Shown here: in pieces, positions 1 to 7,332 of the stretch
How the letters are laid out: the number at the start of each line of letters is the position of its first letter
How positions within the stretch are numbered: position 1 is the first letter of the stretch
Assembly (NCBI GenBank): GCA_964633205.1
Contig: CAZWFN010000037.1
Coordinates: 1-46,409, forward strand
Origin: CAYVQE01 sp964633205
GTDB lineage: Bacteria > Myxococcota > B64-G9
Direction: 5' to 3'
Length of the DNA stretch: 46,409 nt
Notes under the pieces: generated by a model
The model's database searches: none
What the model was told of the DNA's origin: nothing
Seen by the model: the letters and a program-made list of their open reading frames with translations, nothing else
Made by a program: the position numbers and the translations under genes

Positions 1-6
1 GGTTCG

Positions 7-34
7 TTCTTGGTTCTTGGTTCTTGGTTCTTGG
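7..34. repeat. Short tandem repeat, 7-bp unit x4
   Basis: Four perfect head-to-tail copies of TTCTTGG lie just downstream of the stop codon of the first minus-strand gene, followed by degenerate TTGG. The array may continue beyond the window edge. I see no coding function. It may be a polymorphic simple repeat or an assembly-edge artefact. Confidence 0.7.
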
Positions 35-62
35 TTGGTTGAGCAGTTTGGGGGGTGGGGGA

Positions 63-641
63 TCAGTCGGTTTCTTGGTCCCACTTCTTCTTGTCGTCGA
101 TCAGCTTGCGCAGCGACTCGGCCAGCTCGGCCTGGCCCTGCTGCTGGTCGAGCGCGGCCGCGGCCTGCTGCAGCAGCTCGACCTCGGCCAGGTTTTCACG
201 GCGCAGCGACTCCACGGCCGCCGAGAAGGTGTCGAAGAAGGCCTTCAGCTCGTCGCCCCGGCGCAGCGGCCGGGTCTGGGGCACCTGGCCGTCGGCCAGC
301 TGGCCCAGGTAGCGCGAGATGATGTAGATCGGCCCGGCCACCCGGTGGGTCATGAAGATGCCCCAGATGAACAGGGCCAGCGCCATGACCACCACGAAGC
401 CGACCAGGTAGTAGATGGCCATGGCGTCGTAGTCGGCCACCTGCTCGGCGAAGGCCGCGTCGAGCTCGAGCAGCTCGGTGTTGGCCAGGTTGAGCTGCAC
501 GATGAAATAGCCCAGCCCGGCCGAGACCAGCACCCCCACGGCCACGATGATCAGGGTCCACTTGAGCTGGAACCCGCGATCGACCAAAAACGTACGCCGC
601 CGGGCGCGCTGGGCTTGCGCCTGATTCGAGGCCGCTGCCAT
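63..641 (-). CDS. HAMP-domain two-TM membrane protein
   Basis: This 192-residue protein has two hydrophobic helices (about 28-49 and 77-97) separated by a short periplasmic loop of about 27 residues. The second helix runs into a HAMP-like segment (98-150; the turn after the helix carries THRVAGPIY, then acidic and amphipathic heptads). The C-terminal 40 residues are a charged, probably coiled-coil tail. There is no methyl-accepting, kinase or cyclase output domain, so it cannot signal by itself in the usual way. It may be a small HAMP adaptor that pairs with another receptor. The ATG is preceded by GGGGTGG. It is transcribed away from the Cys-rich lipoprotein at 780. The HAMP call is good; the role is unknown. 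Confidence 0.75.
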   Translation of the reverse strand: MAAASNQAQAQRARRRTFLVDRGFQLKWTLIIVAVGVLVSAGLGYFIVQLNLANTELLELDAAFAEQVADYDAMAIYYLVGFVVVMALALFIWGIFMTHRVAGPIYIISRYLGQLADGQVPQTRPLRRGDELKAFFDTFSAAVESLRRENLAEVELLQQAAAALDQQQGQAELAESLRKLIDDKKKWDQETD

Positions 642-779
642 GGTCCACCCCTCGATTCTGGGCCGCCGCCGTTCGACGGCCGAGTCGGGCTATGCCAGAG
701 GCTCTTCAGTTCCGCGGAGCCCCTTGTGCCGCGTTTTCTGGCGGTGGTAGCCTAGCTCCGTACAGGCTGGGATCATAGG

Positions 780-1163
780 ATGTTTGCTCGCGTGCATGCA
801 AGAACTCATCGTAGCGGACGGGCGGCGCTGGCGGCGGCCGCCTGCCTGGCTGCGGTCGCCGGCTGCGGCGGACAGCGCTGCGTGCCCGACGGCAGCTTCG
901 GCTCGTGCTGTGCGAGCGACGCCGACTGCCCCGCTGAGCTGGAGTGCCTGCAGCAGTTCCCGGGCGGGCTGTGCTCGCGCGACTGCGCCGCGGATCCCTT
1001 CTGCCCGACCGGCGGCCACTGCGTGCACATCATCTCGCAGAGCCGCGGCGATCTGGGCCACGCTTGCTTGCGGCGCTGCGGGCCGGAGTACCCCGCCTGC
1101 CGGCCGGACTACAGCTGCACGGCCACCAGCGATCCCGAGCTGAAGGTTTGTTTTCCGGGCTGA
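780..1163 (+). CDS. Cysteine-rich exported lipoprotein
   Basis: The 127-residue product starts with a basic n-region and an alanine-rich hydrophobic stretch ending in AVAGC, so Cys29 is the likely lipidated residue. The mature part contains 14 further cysteines, an even number, in patterns such as CCASDADC, GLCSRDC and CRPDYSC. These suggest a disulfide-stabilised surface domain. Cys-rich lipoproteins with this DxDC/GLCS pattern are frequent in Myxococcota and related bacteria and mostly have no assigned function. The ATG has only a weak ribosome-binding site. The next gene, 46 bp downstream on the same strand, is also an exported protein. Confidence 0.65.
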   Translation: MFARVHARTHRSGRAALAAAACLAAVAGCGGQRCVPDGSFGSCCASDADCPAELECLQQFPGGLCSRDCAADPFCPTGGHCVHIISQSRGDLGHACLRRCGPEYPACRPDYSCTATSDPELKVCFPG

Positions 1164-1209
1164 TCCGATCGAACCGGCGGCCCGCGGGCCGCACAAAGAG
1201 GAGGTCACC

Positions 1210-1737
1210 GTGCGCGATCGTCTGTTGCTGCTGACGGCACTGGCGGCACTGTCCGGCCTGGCAGCCGGCGCCTGCACATCCGGCGCGGCCCCGGCCCGGC
1301 GGCCGGCCGTCGAACAATCGCCCGCGCGACCGCCGGCGGGCCCGGCGACCATCGCCCTGGTCGAGGCGCCGCTGGCGTTCCAGGACGAACGCGAGCCCGC
1401 ACTCACCCGCAAGAGCTTCACCTTCGAGCTGCCGCGGCCGCCGCGCCGGGCCCGGCTGCTGCTGCGCTACACGGGCGTGCCCGGGGCCACCAGCGAAGAC
1501 TACACCATGGGCCGCTTCCGCCACCGGGTGGAGCTGAACGGCACCTTTCTGATGGACCTGAACACCCACGCCGACGACGAGGACCACCTGGTCGAGCACA
1601 CCGAGTGGATCTCGCCGCGGCTGCTGCGGCGCCACAACCGGCTGACCTTCATCGCCGGCGACGACGGCGCCCGGCAGGGCCGGCCGGCGCACGACGCGTT
1701 CACCCTGCGCCGGGCGGTGCTGGAGTTCGACTGGTAG
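1210..1737 (+). CDS. Putative lipoprotein, unknown function
   Basis: The 175-residue protein starts at a GTG with a strong upstream AGAGGAGG. A signal peptide ends in AAGAC, giving a probable lipidated Cys22, followed by a Pro/Ala-rich linker (about 23-45). The rest (about 46-175) looks like a single beta-rich domain: alternating hydrophobic strands, an RHRVELNG segment and an acidic HADDEDH stretch that could bind metal. This resembles a jelly-roll or carbohydrate-binding-like fold, but I cannot name a family. It lies in the same direction as the Cys-rich lipoprotein upstream and converges on the Spy-like gene, 9 bp away. The export call is firm and the function is unknown. Confidence 0.6.
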   Translation: MRDRLLLLTALAALSGLAAGACTSGAAPARRPAVEQSPARPPAGPATIALVEAPLAFQDEREPALTRKSFTFELPRPPRRARLLLRYTGVPGATSEDYTMGRFRHRVELNGTFLMDLNTHADDEDHLVEHTEWISPRLLRRHNRLTFIAGDDGARQGRPAHDAFTLRRAVLEFDW

Positions 1738-1746
1738 CGCGCGGGC

Positions 1747-2259
1747 TCAATCGGCGGGCGGACCGGGCGGATCAAGCGAATCGGGCTCGGCGGGCCGCTG
1801 GCCGGGGGGGCCGGGGCGATCCTGGCCCCAGCGGCGCATGCGCCGGCTGCGGCGGTTCATCTTGTGCTTGGCGTGCAGGGCCTCCATCTTTTGCCACTGC
1901 TCGGGGGTCAGCAGCCGCCGGATGTCGAGCATCAGGCCGATGCGGTTCTTCTTCAGCCGGGTCTCCAGCTCGCCCAGGCGATCGATTTGCGCGAACACCG
2001 CCTGCTTGTCCGGTTGCTCGGCCTGCATGGCCCGTTCCAGATCCAGCCGCACCTTCTCGATGGCGTGGCGCAGATCCAGCCGAGCGCGGTCGGCCGCGTA
2101 GCGCAGCTGCTCGATCTCGGCGATCTGCTCGTCGGTCAGGCCCACCTGCTCGCGCAGGGTCTGCTTCATCATCGCCGGCGACATGCCCCGGCGGGGCTGG
2201 GCCCAGGCCAGCGGGCTGAGCAACAGCAGCCCGCTGGCGATGGCAGCGATCCGTCTCAT
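1747..2259 (-). CDS. Periplasmic LTxxQ (Spy/CpxP/ZraP-like) protein
   Basis: The 170-residue product has a cleavable signal peptide (AWA-Q near residue 20) and a long all-helical body with the family's two signature motifs, LTDEQ (41-45) and LTPEQ (117-121), joined by charged amphipathic helices. The C-terminus is Pro/Arg-rich and probably disordered. Spy/CpxP/CnrX/ZraP-type proteins act in the periplasm as chaperones or metal sensors and often regulate envelope-stress systems. This gene sits 35 bp downstream of an ECF sigma / anti-sigma pair on the same strand, so it is a likely sensor or output of that module. The ATG at 2259 is preceded by AAGGAG; the frame stays open further upstream, but without a signal peptide. 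Confidence 0.85.
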   Translation of the reverse strand: MRRIAAIASGLLLLSPLAWAQPRRGMSPAMMKQTLREQVGLTDEQIAEIEQLRYAADRARLDLRHAIEKVRLDLERAMQAEQPDKQAVFAQIDRLGELETRLKKNRIGLMLDIRRLLTPEQWQKMEALHAKHKMNRRSRRMRRWGQDRPGPPGQRPAEPDSLDPPGPPAD

Positions 2260-2294
2260 GTCAAGGCTCCTTTCCCCCAGACCCGCCGGCCAGC

Positions 2295-2837
2295 TCACAG
2301 CTGGCGCAGGCCCAGCATTTCTTCGAGTGCGCCGTAGCCGCCGGGCAGCTCCCAATCTCCCGCTTCCGCCTCCTGGCCGATGGGGTCGGCCCGCAACAGC
2401 TCGGCCAGACCGTCGTCGGCGATGGTGGCCACGGGGTCGCCGCGGGTGATGGCATCCACCTCGTCCATCAGCGCCAGCACGCTCGGCTGCTCCACCGCCG
2501 GCGCCGGCTGGCGCGGCTGCGGCTCCGACCGCCCGCCGGCCAACAGCAACACCGCCAGAACCCCGACCGCGCCCAGGGCCAGGGCGGCACCGGCCAGCGC
2601 CAGCCGCCGGCCGGCCGGCCGCGGCCGGCCGCGTTCGGCCGCCGCCCGGCGCACCGCCGCGGTCTGAGCGGCCGGCGCCGGCCCAAAGGCGGCCAACACC
2701 CCGGCCGCCCGCTCGATCCGTTCGAGCTCCGCCAGGCTGCGGGCACAGCGCTGGCATGCAGCCGCGTGGGCGCGTTGCTCGGCGTCGAGCGGCTCGCCGG
2801 CGATGCGCCGGGCTTCGATCCGTTCACACCTGCGCAT
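2295..2837 (-). CDS. Zinc-finger transmembrane anti-sigma factor
   Basis: The N-terminal cytoplasmic part carries the ZAS zinc motif H24-x3-C28-x2-C31, with Cys4 upstream as a possible fourth ligand. A single membrane helix (about 79-100) follows an Arg/Pro linker, and the remaining 80 residues would be periplasmic. This is the layout of membrane-bound anti-sigma factors that hold an ECF sigma inactive. The start overlaps the sigma gene's stop by 14 bp and has an AGGAGGT site inside the sigma gene, so the two are translationally coupled. The periplasmic domain matches no family I can name and may contact the Spy-like protein encoded next. Confidence 0.85.
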   Translation of the reverse strand: MRRCERIEARRIAGEPLDAEQRAHAAACQRCARSLAELERIERAAGVLAAFGPAPAAQTAAVRRAAAERGRPRPAGRRLALAGAALALGAVGVLAVLLLAGGRSEPQPRQPAPAVEQPSVLALMDEVDAITRGDPVATIADDGLAELLRADPIGQEAEAGDWELPGGYGALEEMLGLRQL

Positions 2838-3429
2838 CGTCCACCTCCTGTTCGATCCGCGGCCAGGCCGCGCGCACCCGGCGCACCGCCCGCACCAGGT
2901 GGGTCTTGACGGTGCCCGGTCCCACCCCCAGGGCCTCGGCGATCTCGGCCACGCTGCGGCCCTCGAGGTAGCGCAGCACCAGCACGCTGCGCTGGCGCGC
3001 GGGCAGTTCCGCCAGCGCCCGGGCCAGCACCGCGGCCTGCTCGTGCAGGCCGGCCTGGTGCTCCGGGCTGGTCGCCCGCTGCAGGCCGTAACCCGGTGGC
3101 CGCGGGGCGCCCTGCGGCCGCAACCAGCCGGAGACCCGCTCTTTGAGCCGGCGCCGCCGCAGCCGCTTGAGCCCCTCGTTGACCGTGATACGCATCACCC
3201 AGGTCTTCAGGCTGGATTCGCCGCGAAAGCTGGCCAAGCGCTGGTGGGCCCGCAGCAGGGCATCCTGGGCCAGATCGCGGGCCGCCTCTTCGTCACCCAG
3301 CAGGCGCCGGGCCAGGCGCAGCACGGCCGGCGTCTCGCGGGCCACGAAGGCCTCGAAGTCTTGCCGCTGCTCGCTGCCCACCGCATCCGCGGCATCCGCC
3401 GGGCTGGCTGTCAAGGTCGCCTCCCGCAT
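2824..3429 (-). CDS. ECF (sigma-70 family) RNA polymerase sigma factor
   Basis: The 201-residue protein has region 2 at about 25-95 (LAQDALLRAHQRL, then the sigma-2.4 segment SSLKTWVMRITVN) and region 4 at about 140-187, whose helix-turn-helix reads SVAEIAEALGVGPGTVKTHL. The two regions are joined by a basic Pro/Gly linker. There is no region 1.1 or 3, as expected of ECF sigmas. It should redirect RNA polymerase when its partner, the downstream anti-sigma, is released. The ATG has no obvious Shine-Dalgarno sequence. A 16-bp palindrome lies 15 bp upstream. With the anti-sigma and the LTxxQ protein it forms a three-gene envelope or metal-stress module. Confidence 0.93.
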   Translation of the reverse strand: MREATLTASPADAADAVGSEQRQDFEAFVARETPAVLRLARRLLGDEEAARDLAQDALLRAHQRLASFRGESSLKTWVMRITVNEGLKRLRRRRLKERVSGWLRPQGAPRPPGYGLQRATSPEHQAGLHEQAAVLARALAELPARQRSVLVLRYLEGRSVAEIAEALGVGPGTVKTHLVRAVRRVRAAWPRIEQEVDDAQV

Positions 3430-3443
3430 CGCAATCCAATAGA

Positions 3444-3459
3444 CCCGCCGGCCGGCGGG
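3444..3459. promoter_or_regulatory. 16-bp perfect GC palindrome upstream of the ECF sigma gene
   Basis: CCCGCCGGCCGGCGGG is a perfect palindrome centred about 22 bp upstream of the sigma ATG. On the minus strand a TATACC hexamer lies immediately upstream of it. It could be an operator or a 5'-UTR structure, but CCGG-rich palindromes arise by chance at this GC content. Confidence 0.25.
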
Positions 3460-3540
3460 CCGGTATACAAGCGACTCGGCCGACCCCGACCGTCTGTTCG
3501 AACGTGGATTTTGGACTGGCAGCGAACGGCCCGGCCGCCA

Positions 3541-4224
3541 TCAGCTCTGCAACAGCGCCGCCAGCCGTTGGCGCAGCTCATCGCGGCAGCGGCGAAAGGC
3601 CTCCAGCCCGCCGCCGGCCACCGGATCGGCCAGCGTCCAGTGCAGCTGGGCCACCGGCCGGGGGAAGAGCGGGCAGATCTCATCGCTGCACAGGGTGATG
3701 ACCGCATCGACCGAGTCCAGCTCCACGTCGTCGATCGGCTTGGCCCGCTGGCTGGCGCTGTCGAGGCCGATCTCGGCCAGCACCTCGCCGACCTCGGGCC
3801 GCAGCTCGGTGGGCTCGGAGCCGGCCGAGGAGACGCGCAGCCCGCCGGGCGCCAGCGAGCGGGCGATGGCCTCGGCCAGCTGGCTGCGGGCCGAGTTGGC
3901 GCGGCAGAGAAAGAGCAGGTGCCGCGGCCGGCGGGCCCACAGCAAGGCCGCCTCGATCCACCAGTCCGGGGGCACCCCTTCGCTCTCGGGCCAGGAGCGG
4001 CAGGCCAGCTGCCCGCTGCCGACACCGACCGAATCGAACATGCGACCGTCGATGCGCAGGCTGGGCGAGCCGGCCATGCCGATCTCGGCCGCCTGCTCGG
4101 CGTCCGCCACCTGGCGCTCGACCACCTCGGCCTCGGGCAGCAGCACGCTGGCCTTGCGCTTCAGCTCGGCCAGCGCCTCGTTGGCATGGGGGCATTCGGG
4201 TCCGGCCAGCAGCTCAACCAGCAT
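3541..4224 (-). CDS. Thioredoxin-like domain fused to ArsC-type (LMW-PTP fold) arsenate reductase
   Basis: The protein has 227 residues, about 95 more than a stand-alone ArsC. Residues 1-65 resemble a small thioredoxin-like fold with CPHA at 11-14 and a cis-proline region (AGSPSLRIDGR). Residues 101-227 are the low-molecular-weight phosphatase/arsenate reductase domain: P-loop C107-RANSA-R113, downstream TLC179...C184P, and an ADP motif near D200. In thioredoxin-linked ArsC enzymes these cysteines form the redox relay that reduces arsenate to arsenite. Here the relay spacing is C-x4-C, and the N-terminal domain has only one active-site-like Cys. The ATG at 4224 has GGAGG five bases upstream; an upstream in-frame TTG (4245) is less likely. 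Arsenate versus phosphotyrosine substrate is inferred. Confidence 0.78.
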   Translation of the reverse strand: MLVELLAGPECPHANEALAELKRKASVLLPEAEVVERQVADAEQAAEIGMAGSPSLRIDGRMFDSVGVGSGQLACRSWPESEGVPPDWWIEAALLWARRPRHLLFLCRANSARSQLAEAIARSLAPGGLRVSSAGSEPTELRPEVGEVLAEIGLDSASQRAKPIDDVELDSVDAVITLCSDEICPLFPRPVAQLHWTLADPVAGGGLEAFRRCRDELRQRLAALLQS

Positions 4225-4314
4225 GTCATCCTCCCGGTCTGGCAACCGGTTTGGCTACCTTGACTACATTGTCGGATTGCGTTGCCCCTAGCCTGCGGTC
4301 GGGGACGCCTCAGA

Positions 4315-5304
4315 CTAAATGTGCAACTCGATCACGTCGCCGTCAACCAGTTCCTGATCGCGCTGCACCCGCTGGCCGTCGAACTTGCCCGCGCCCCAGA
4401 CCCGGGCGTAGCGCAGGTTCTTGGCGAAGTCCTTGTGTACCGTGCGGGCGAAATCGATCACCGTATCGCCCCGGTGCATCACGTAGGGCCGCGACTTGTC
4501 TGCCTCCTTGCCGGGCGACTTGGAGTAGACCCGCAGCAGCCGGTTCAGCTCGAACAGGCTGCGGCCCAGGGCGCTGAAGTCCTCGTCGCCCAGCGCGCTG
4601 ATCGCCAGCAGCGGGTACTCCGGCTCGAAGCGGTCGCGGATGGCGGCCAATTGCTCGACCGCGATCTGCTCGTCGGCCTTGGCCGCCACCACGACGGCCG
4701 GCAGGCGGCGCACGATGTCCTGCCGGCTGCCGCGATCGGCCGCCGGCCCGATCAGCTCCAGCTTGCGCTCGGCCAGCAGGCCGGCCACCTCGTCGACCGC
4801 CCGCGGCCAGTCCGGATCGGCCGCGTCGATCACCCAGATGGCCGAGTCGGCGGTGCGCATCACGTCGGTCACCCAGTACTCCATGTACTCGCGGCTGATG
4901 GGCGGCAGATCGACCAGCTGCAGCTGCAGATCGAGGTGGGCCAGCATGGCCGGCACCGGCTGGCGGGTGGCGAAGGGATGATCCCCGATCTCGACCCGGG
5001 CGTTGGTGGTCGCCTCGACCAGCGCGCTCTTGCCGGCGTTGGGCGCACCGGCCAACACCACCTGGGCCGCGCCCTCGGGCTCGACCGTGATGCTGAAGCC
5101 CTTCTTGCCGCCGCCACCCTTCTCGATCGCCTCGCGGGTGCGAGCGATGCGCCGCTTGATGTCGGCCTGCATCTTCTCGGTGCCCTTGTGCTTGGGAATG
5201 GTCGACAGCATCCGCTCGAGGCAGACCAGCTTCTCCTGGGCGCTGCCGGCCGCCTTGTAGGCTTCCTCGGCGGCCTTGTACTCGGGCGTCAGGTTGGCCG
5301 GCAT
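4315..5304 (-). CDS. Obg/DRG-like GTPase with C-terminal TGS domain
   Basis: The 329-residue protein has a helical N-terminal region (1-62) with Lys/Arg-rich segments like that of DRG proteins. A G domain follows: G1 GAPNAGKS (86-93), then IGDHPFAT as switch I and DLPP (132-135) where DxxG is usual. The G4 position reads AKAD (208-211) instead of NKxD, and a SAL appears at 236-238. A TGS domain (about 258-329) ends the protein, with DFARTVHKDF and a terminal GDVIELHI. Such proteins bind GTP and usually associate with ribosomes or RNA. The altered G3 and G4 motifs suggest changed nucleotide handling. It is transcribed separately, 117 bp upstream of the CapA-MltB gene. Confidence 0.85.
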   Translation of the reverse strand: MPANLTPEYKAAEEAYKAAGSAQEKLVCLERMLSTIPKHKGTEKMQADIKRRIARTREAIEKGGGGKKGFSITVEPEGAAQVVLAGAPNAGKSALVEATTNARVEIGDHPFATRQPVPAMLAHLDLQLQLVDLPPISREYMEYWVTDVMRTADSAIWVIDAADPDWPRAVDEVAGLLAERKLELIGPAADRGSRQDIVRRLPAVVVAAKADEQIAVEQLAAIRDRFEPEYPLLAISALGDEDFSALGRSLFELNRLLRVYSKSPGKEADKSRPYVMHRGDTVIDFARTVHKDFAKNLRYARVWGAGKFDGQRVQRDQELVDGDVIELHI

Positions 5305-5421
5305 GGGTTCTACACCAGAAGCAAGACTTCGCTTGCGTAGGGTGTTGGCTTAATCGTGCCCGCTCTTTTGTGGTTGCATCCGTTTCGACCAACATGTTGT
5401 CGTTCGGGCATCACCAAGCGC

Positions 5422-7332
5422 CTACTCGGCTGCCCCCGTGGCGGGTGCGTCCGGCTCGGCCGCCACCGGCTTGTGCCCATCCCGGTCATCGGCCGCAGCG
5501 GCCGGGCGGCCGTAGCCGAAGGCCAGGGCCAGCTCGGACACCACCCGGGCGTAGTGGTGGGAGGGGTTGTAGCGATAGAAGGCGCGGTAGTTGGGCTGGC
5601 CGCGGCGCAGCTTGCCGCCACGGCGCCAGCCGTGCTGCTTGAGGTAGTTGGCACACGAGGCCAGCGCGTCGGGCCAGGCGTCGAGGTCGATGCGGCCGTC
5701 GCCGTCGTGATCCCGGCCGTAGCCCAGGATGCTGGTCGGCATGAACTGCACCAAGCCCACCGCCCCGGCGTAGGAGCCCTTGATCGCCAGCGGATCGTCC
5801 GGAAACACCCGCAGCAGCGCGGCCAGCTCCTCGGTGGCCCAGCGCTGGCGCCGTTTCATTTCGAGCGCCTGGGTGGCCAGGGCGTTGAACACCCGGTACT
5901 CACCCCGGTGGCTGCCGAACTTGGTCTCGGTGGCGATGATGCCGGCCACCGCCTCGCGCTCGACCGCATAGCGCTGCTCGATGGCGTCGAGCAGAGCGCG
6001 GCGTTGCTGCAAAAAGCGCCGGCCGCGTTCGAGCACCTCCGGCTTGATGAAAATCTTCCTGTATTTTTTGTACTTGTAGATCTTCTCGGCCGGCCGCGCG
6101 AAGCGCTCGGGCACCTCGGGCTGCAGCGCGGCGCGCGGATCGCCGAAGGCGCCCACCACCCGGGCACGCGGCAGCTTGCCTTCGATCAGGGTCTCGATCA
6201 GCGCGGCCACCGCGGCCCGCTGCTCGGCCGTGGCTGCGGTGAACAGCCCGGCGCCGGGAGATAGACCGCGGCCCAGCGTCCCGTCGGCGGCGATGCGCGG
6301 CGCGGTGTAGGGGAAATCCAGCCGGCTCAGCCGGCGCACGTCCCGGATACCGCCTGCGGCCGGATCGGGCCGGGCACCGCCCGGTCGCCGCTGCAGGGTG
6401 GCGTGCAGCCGGCCGCCGCGGAAAGCCCCGCTGGCCGGGTCGAGCTCGACCTGCAGCACCACCGCCCGGCCCAGCGGCCCGCGCAGGTTGAACCGGCCGT
6501 AGGTGTGGAAGTTGCCCAGGCTGTAGGCGATCAGCCGATCGCGGTAGATCTCCATGCCCCGCAGCACGTGTGGACCGTGGCCGAGTACCAGATCGGCCCC
6601 GGCATCGACCACCGCGTGGGCGAACTGCACCACGTGGCCGCGGGCCTCGGAGCCCAGCTTCTCGGGCGCATCCGGCGTGCGCCGGGCCCGGCTGCCCTCG
6701 TCGCCGCCGTGGAAGGACACCAGCACCAGGTCGTGCTCGCGGTCCAGCCGCCGCACCAGCGCGGCCGCCTCGGCGATCTGCAGCATGTTGTGGGAGTGGC
6801 CGGCGGTGGCGAAGGCCACCAGCGCCAGCTTGCGCCCGCGAACCTCCAGCTCGGCCACGTCACCGGGTTTGCCCGAGTGGGCGATGCCCAGCCGATCGAG
6901 CTGGGCGACCGTGCTGCGCCGGCCCGCTGGGCCGAAGTCCAGGGCGTGGTTGTTGGCCAGGCTCATGACGGTGAAACCGGCCTCTTTGAGCTGTTCGGCG
7001 TAGCGGGTCGGGGTGCGGAAGGCGTAGCAATTGCCCCCGCGGCCGCACTTGCGGGTACGGCCGCCGTCGAGCAAGGGTCCCTCCAGGTTGCCGAAGACCA
7101 GATCGCCGGTCAGCAGCCCGGCCACCGCGCCGAACAAGGGCTCGGCCGCGGCGGGCGGCAGATAGTCGGCCGAGGGAAAGTCGGTGCCCATGTTGACGTC
7201 GCCGACCGCGGTCACCGTCAGCCGATCAGCCGGCCCGGACGCATCCGCGCCGCCCGGCTCGTCGGCGCCGGCCGCCGGCAGCCCGACCCCCCAGAGCCAC
7301 AATCCCGCCAGCGCCCAGCCGCAGCGCATCAA
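5422..7332 (-). CDS. CapA-type metallophosphoesterase fused to MltB-like lytic transglycosylase
   Basis: One uninterrupted 636-codon frame encodes an exported protein (signal peptide 1-22) with two domains. Residues about 38-315 match the CapA/PgsA metallophosphoesterase family: GDVNMG at 44-49, NLEGP, NNHALDFG at 127-134, SFHGGDE, GHGPHV at 251-256 and SLGNF. Residues about 405-605 match MltB (SLT_2): KYRKIFIKPEVL, the catalytic-glutamate motif ATETKFG (Glu469), SYAGAVGLVQFMPTS, DGDGRIDL and CANYLKQHGW. MltB enzymes cleave murein glycan strands to 1,6-anhydro products. CapA proteins take part in poly-gamma-glutamate or capsule export. The fusion implies coupling of wall opening with surface polymer handling. 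Its start overlaps the upstream gene's stop by 4 bp. Confidence 0.85.
   Translation of the reverse strand: MMRCGWALAGLWLWGVGLPAAGADEPGGADASGPADRLTVTAVGDVNMGTDFPSADYLPPAAAEPLFGAVAGLLTGDLVFGNLEGPLLDGGRTRKCGRGGNCYAFRTPTRYAEQLKEAGFTVMSLANNHALDFGPAGRRSTVAQLDRLGIAHSGKPGDVAELEVRGRKLALVAFATAGHSHNMLQIAEAAALVRRLDREHDLVLVSFHGGDEGSRARRTPDAPEKLGSEARGHVVQFAHAVVDAGADLVLGHGPHVLRGMEIYRDRLIAYSLGNFHTYGRFNLRGPLGRAVVLQVELDPASGAFRGGRLHATLQRRPGGARPDPAAGGIRDVRRLSRLDFPYTAPRIAADGTLGRGLSPGAGLFTAATAEQRAAVAALIETLIEGKLPRARVVGAFGDPRAALQPEVPERFARPAEKIYKYKKYRKIFIKPEVLERGRRFLQQRRALLDAIEQRYAVEREAVAGIIATETKFGSHRGEYRVFNALATQALEMKRRQRWATEELAALLRVFPDDPLAIKGSYAGAVGLVQFMPTSILGYGRDHDGDGRIDLDAWPDALASCANYLKQHGWRRGGKLRRGQPNYRAFYRYNPSHHYARVVSELALAFGYGRPAAAADDRDGHKPVAAEPDAPATGAAE

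Noticed and set aside
4309..4319. CTCAGACTAAA shared between this site and 36398-36408
   Set aside because: An 11-base match in a 46 kb window with unrelated contexts is most likely chance.
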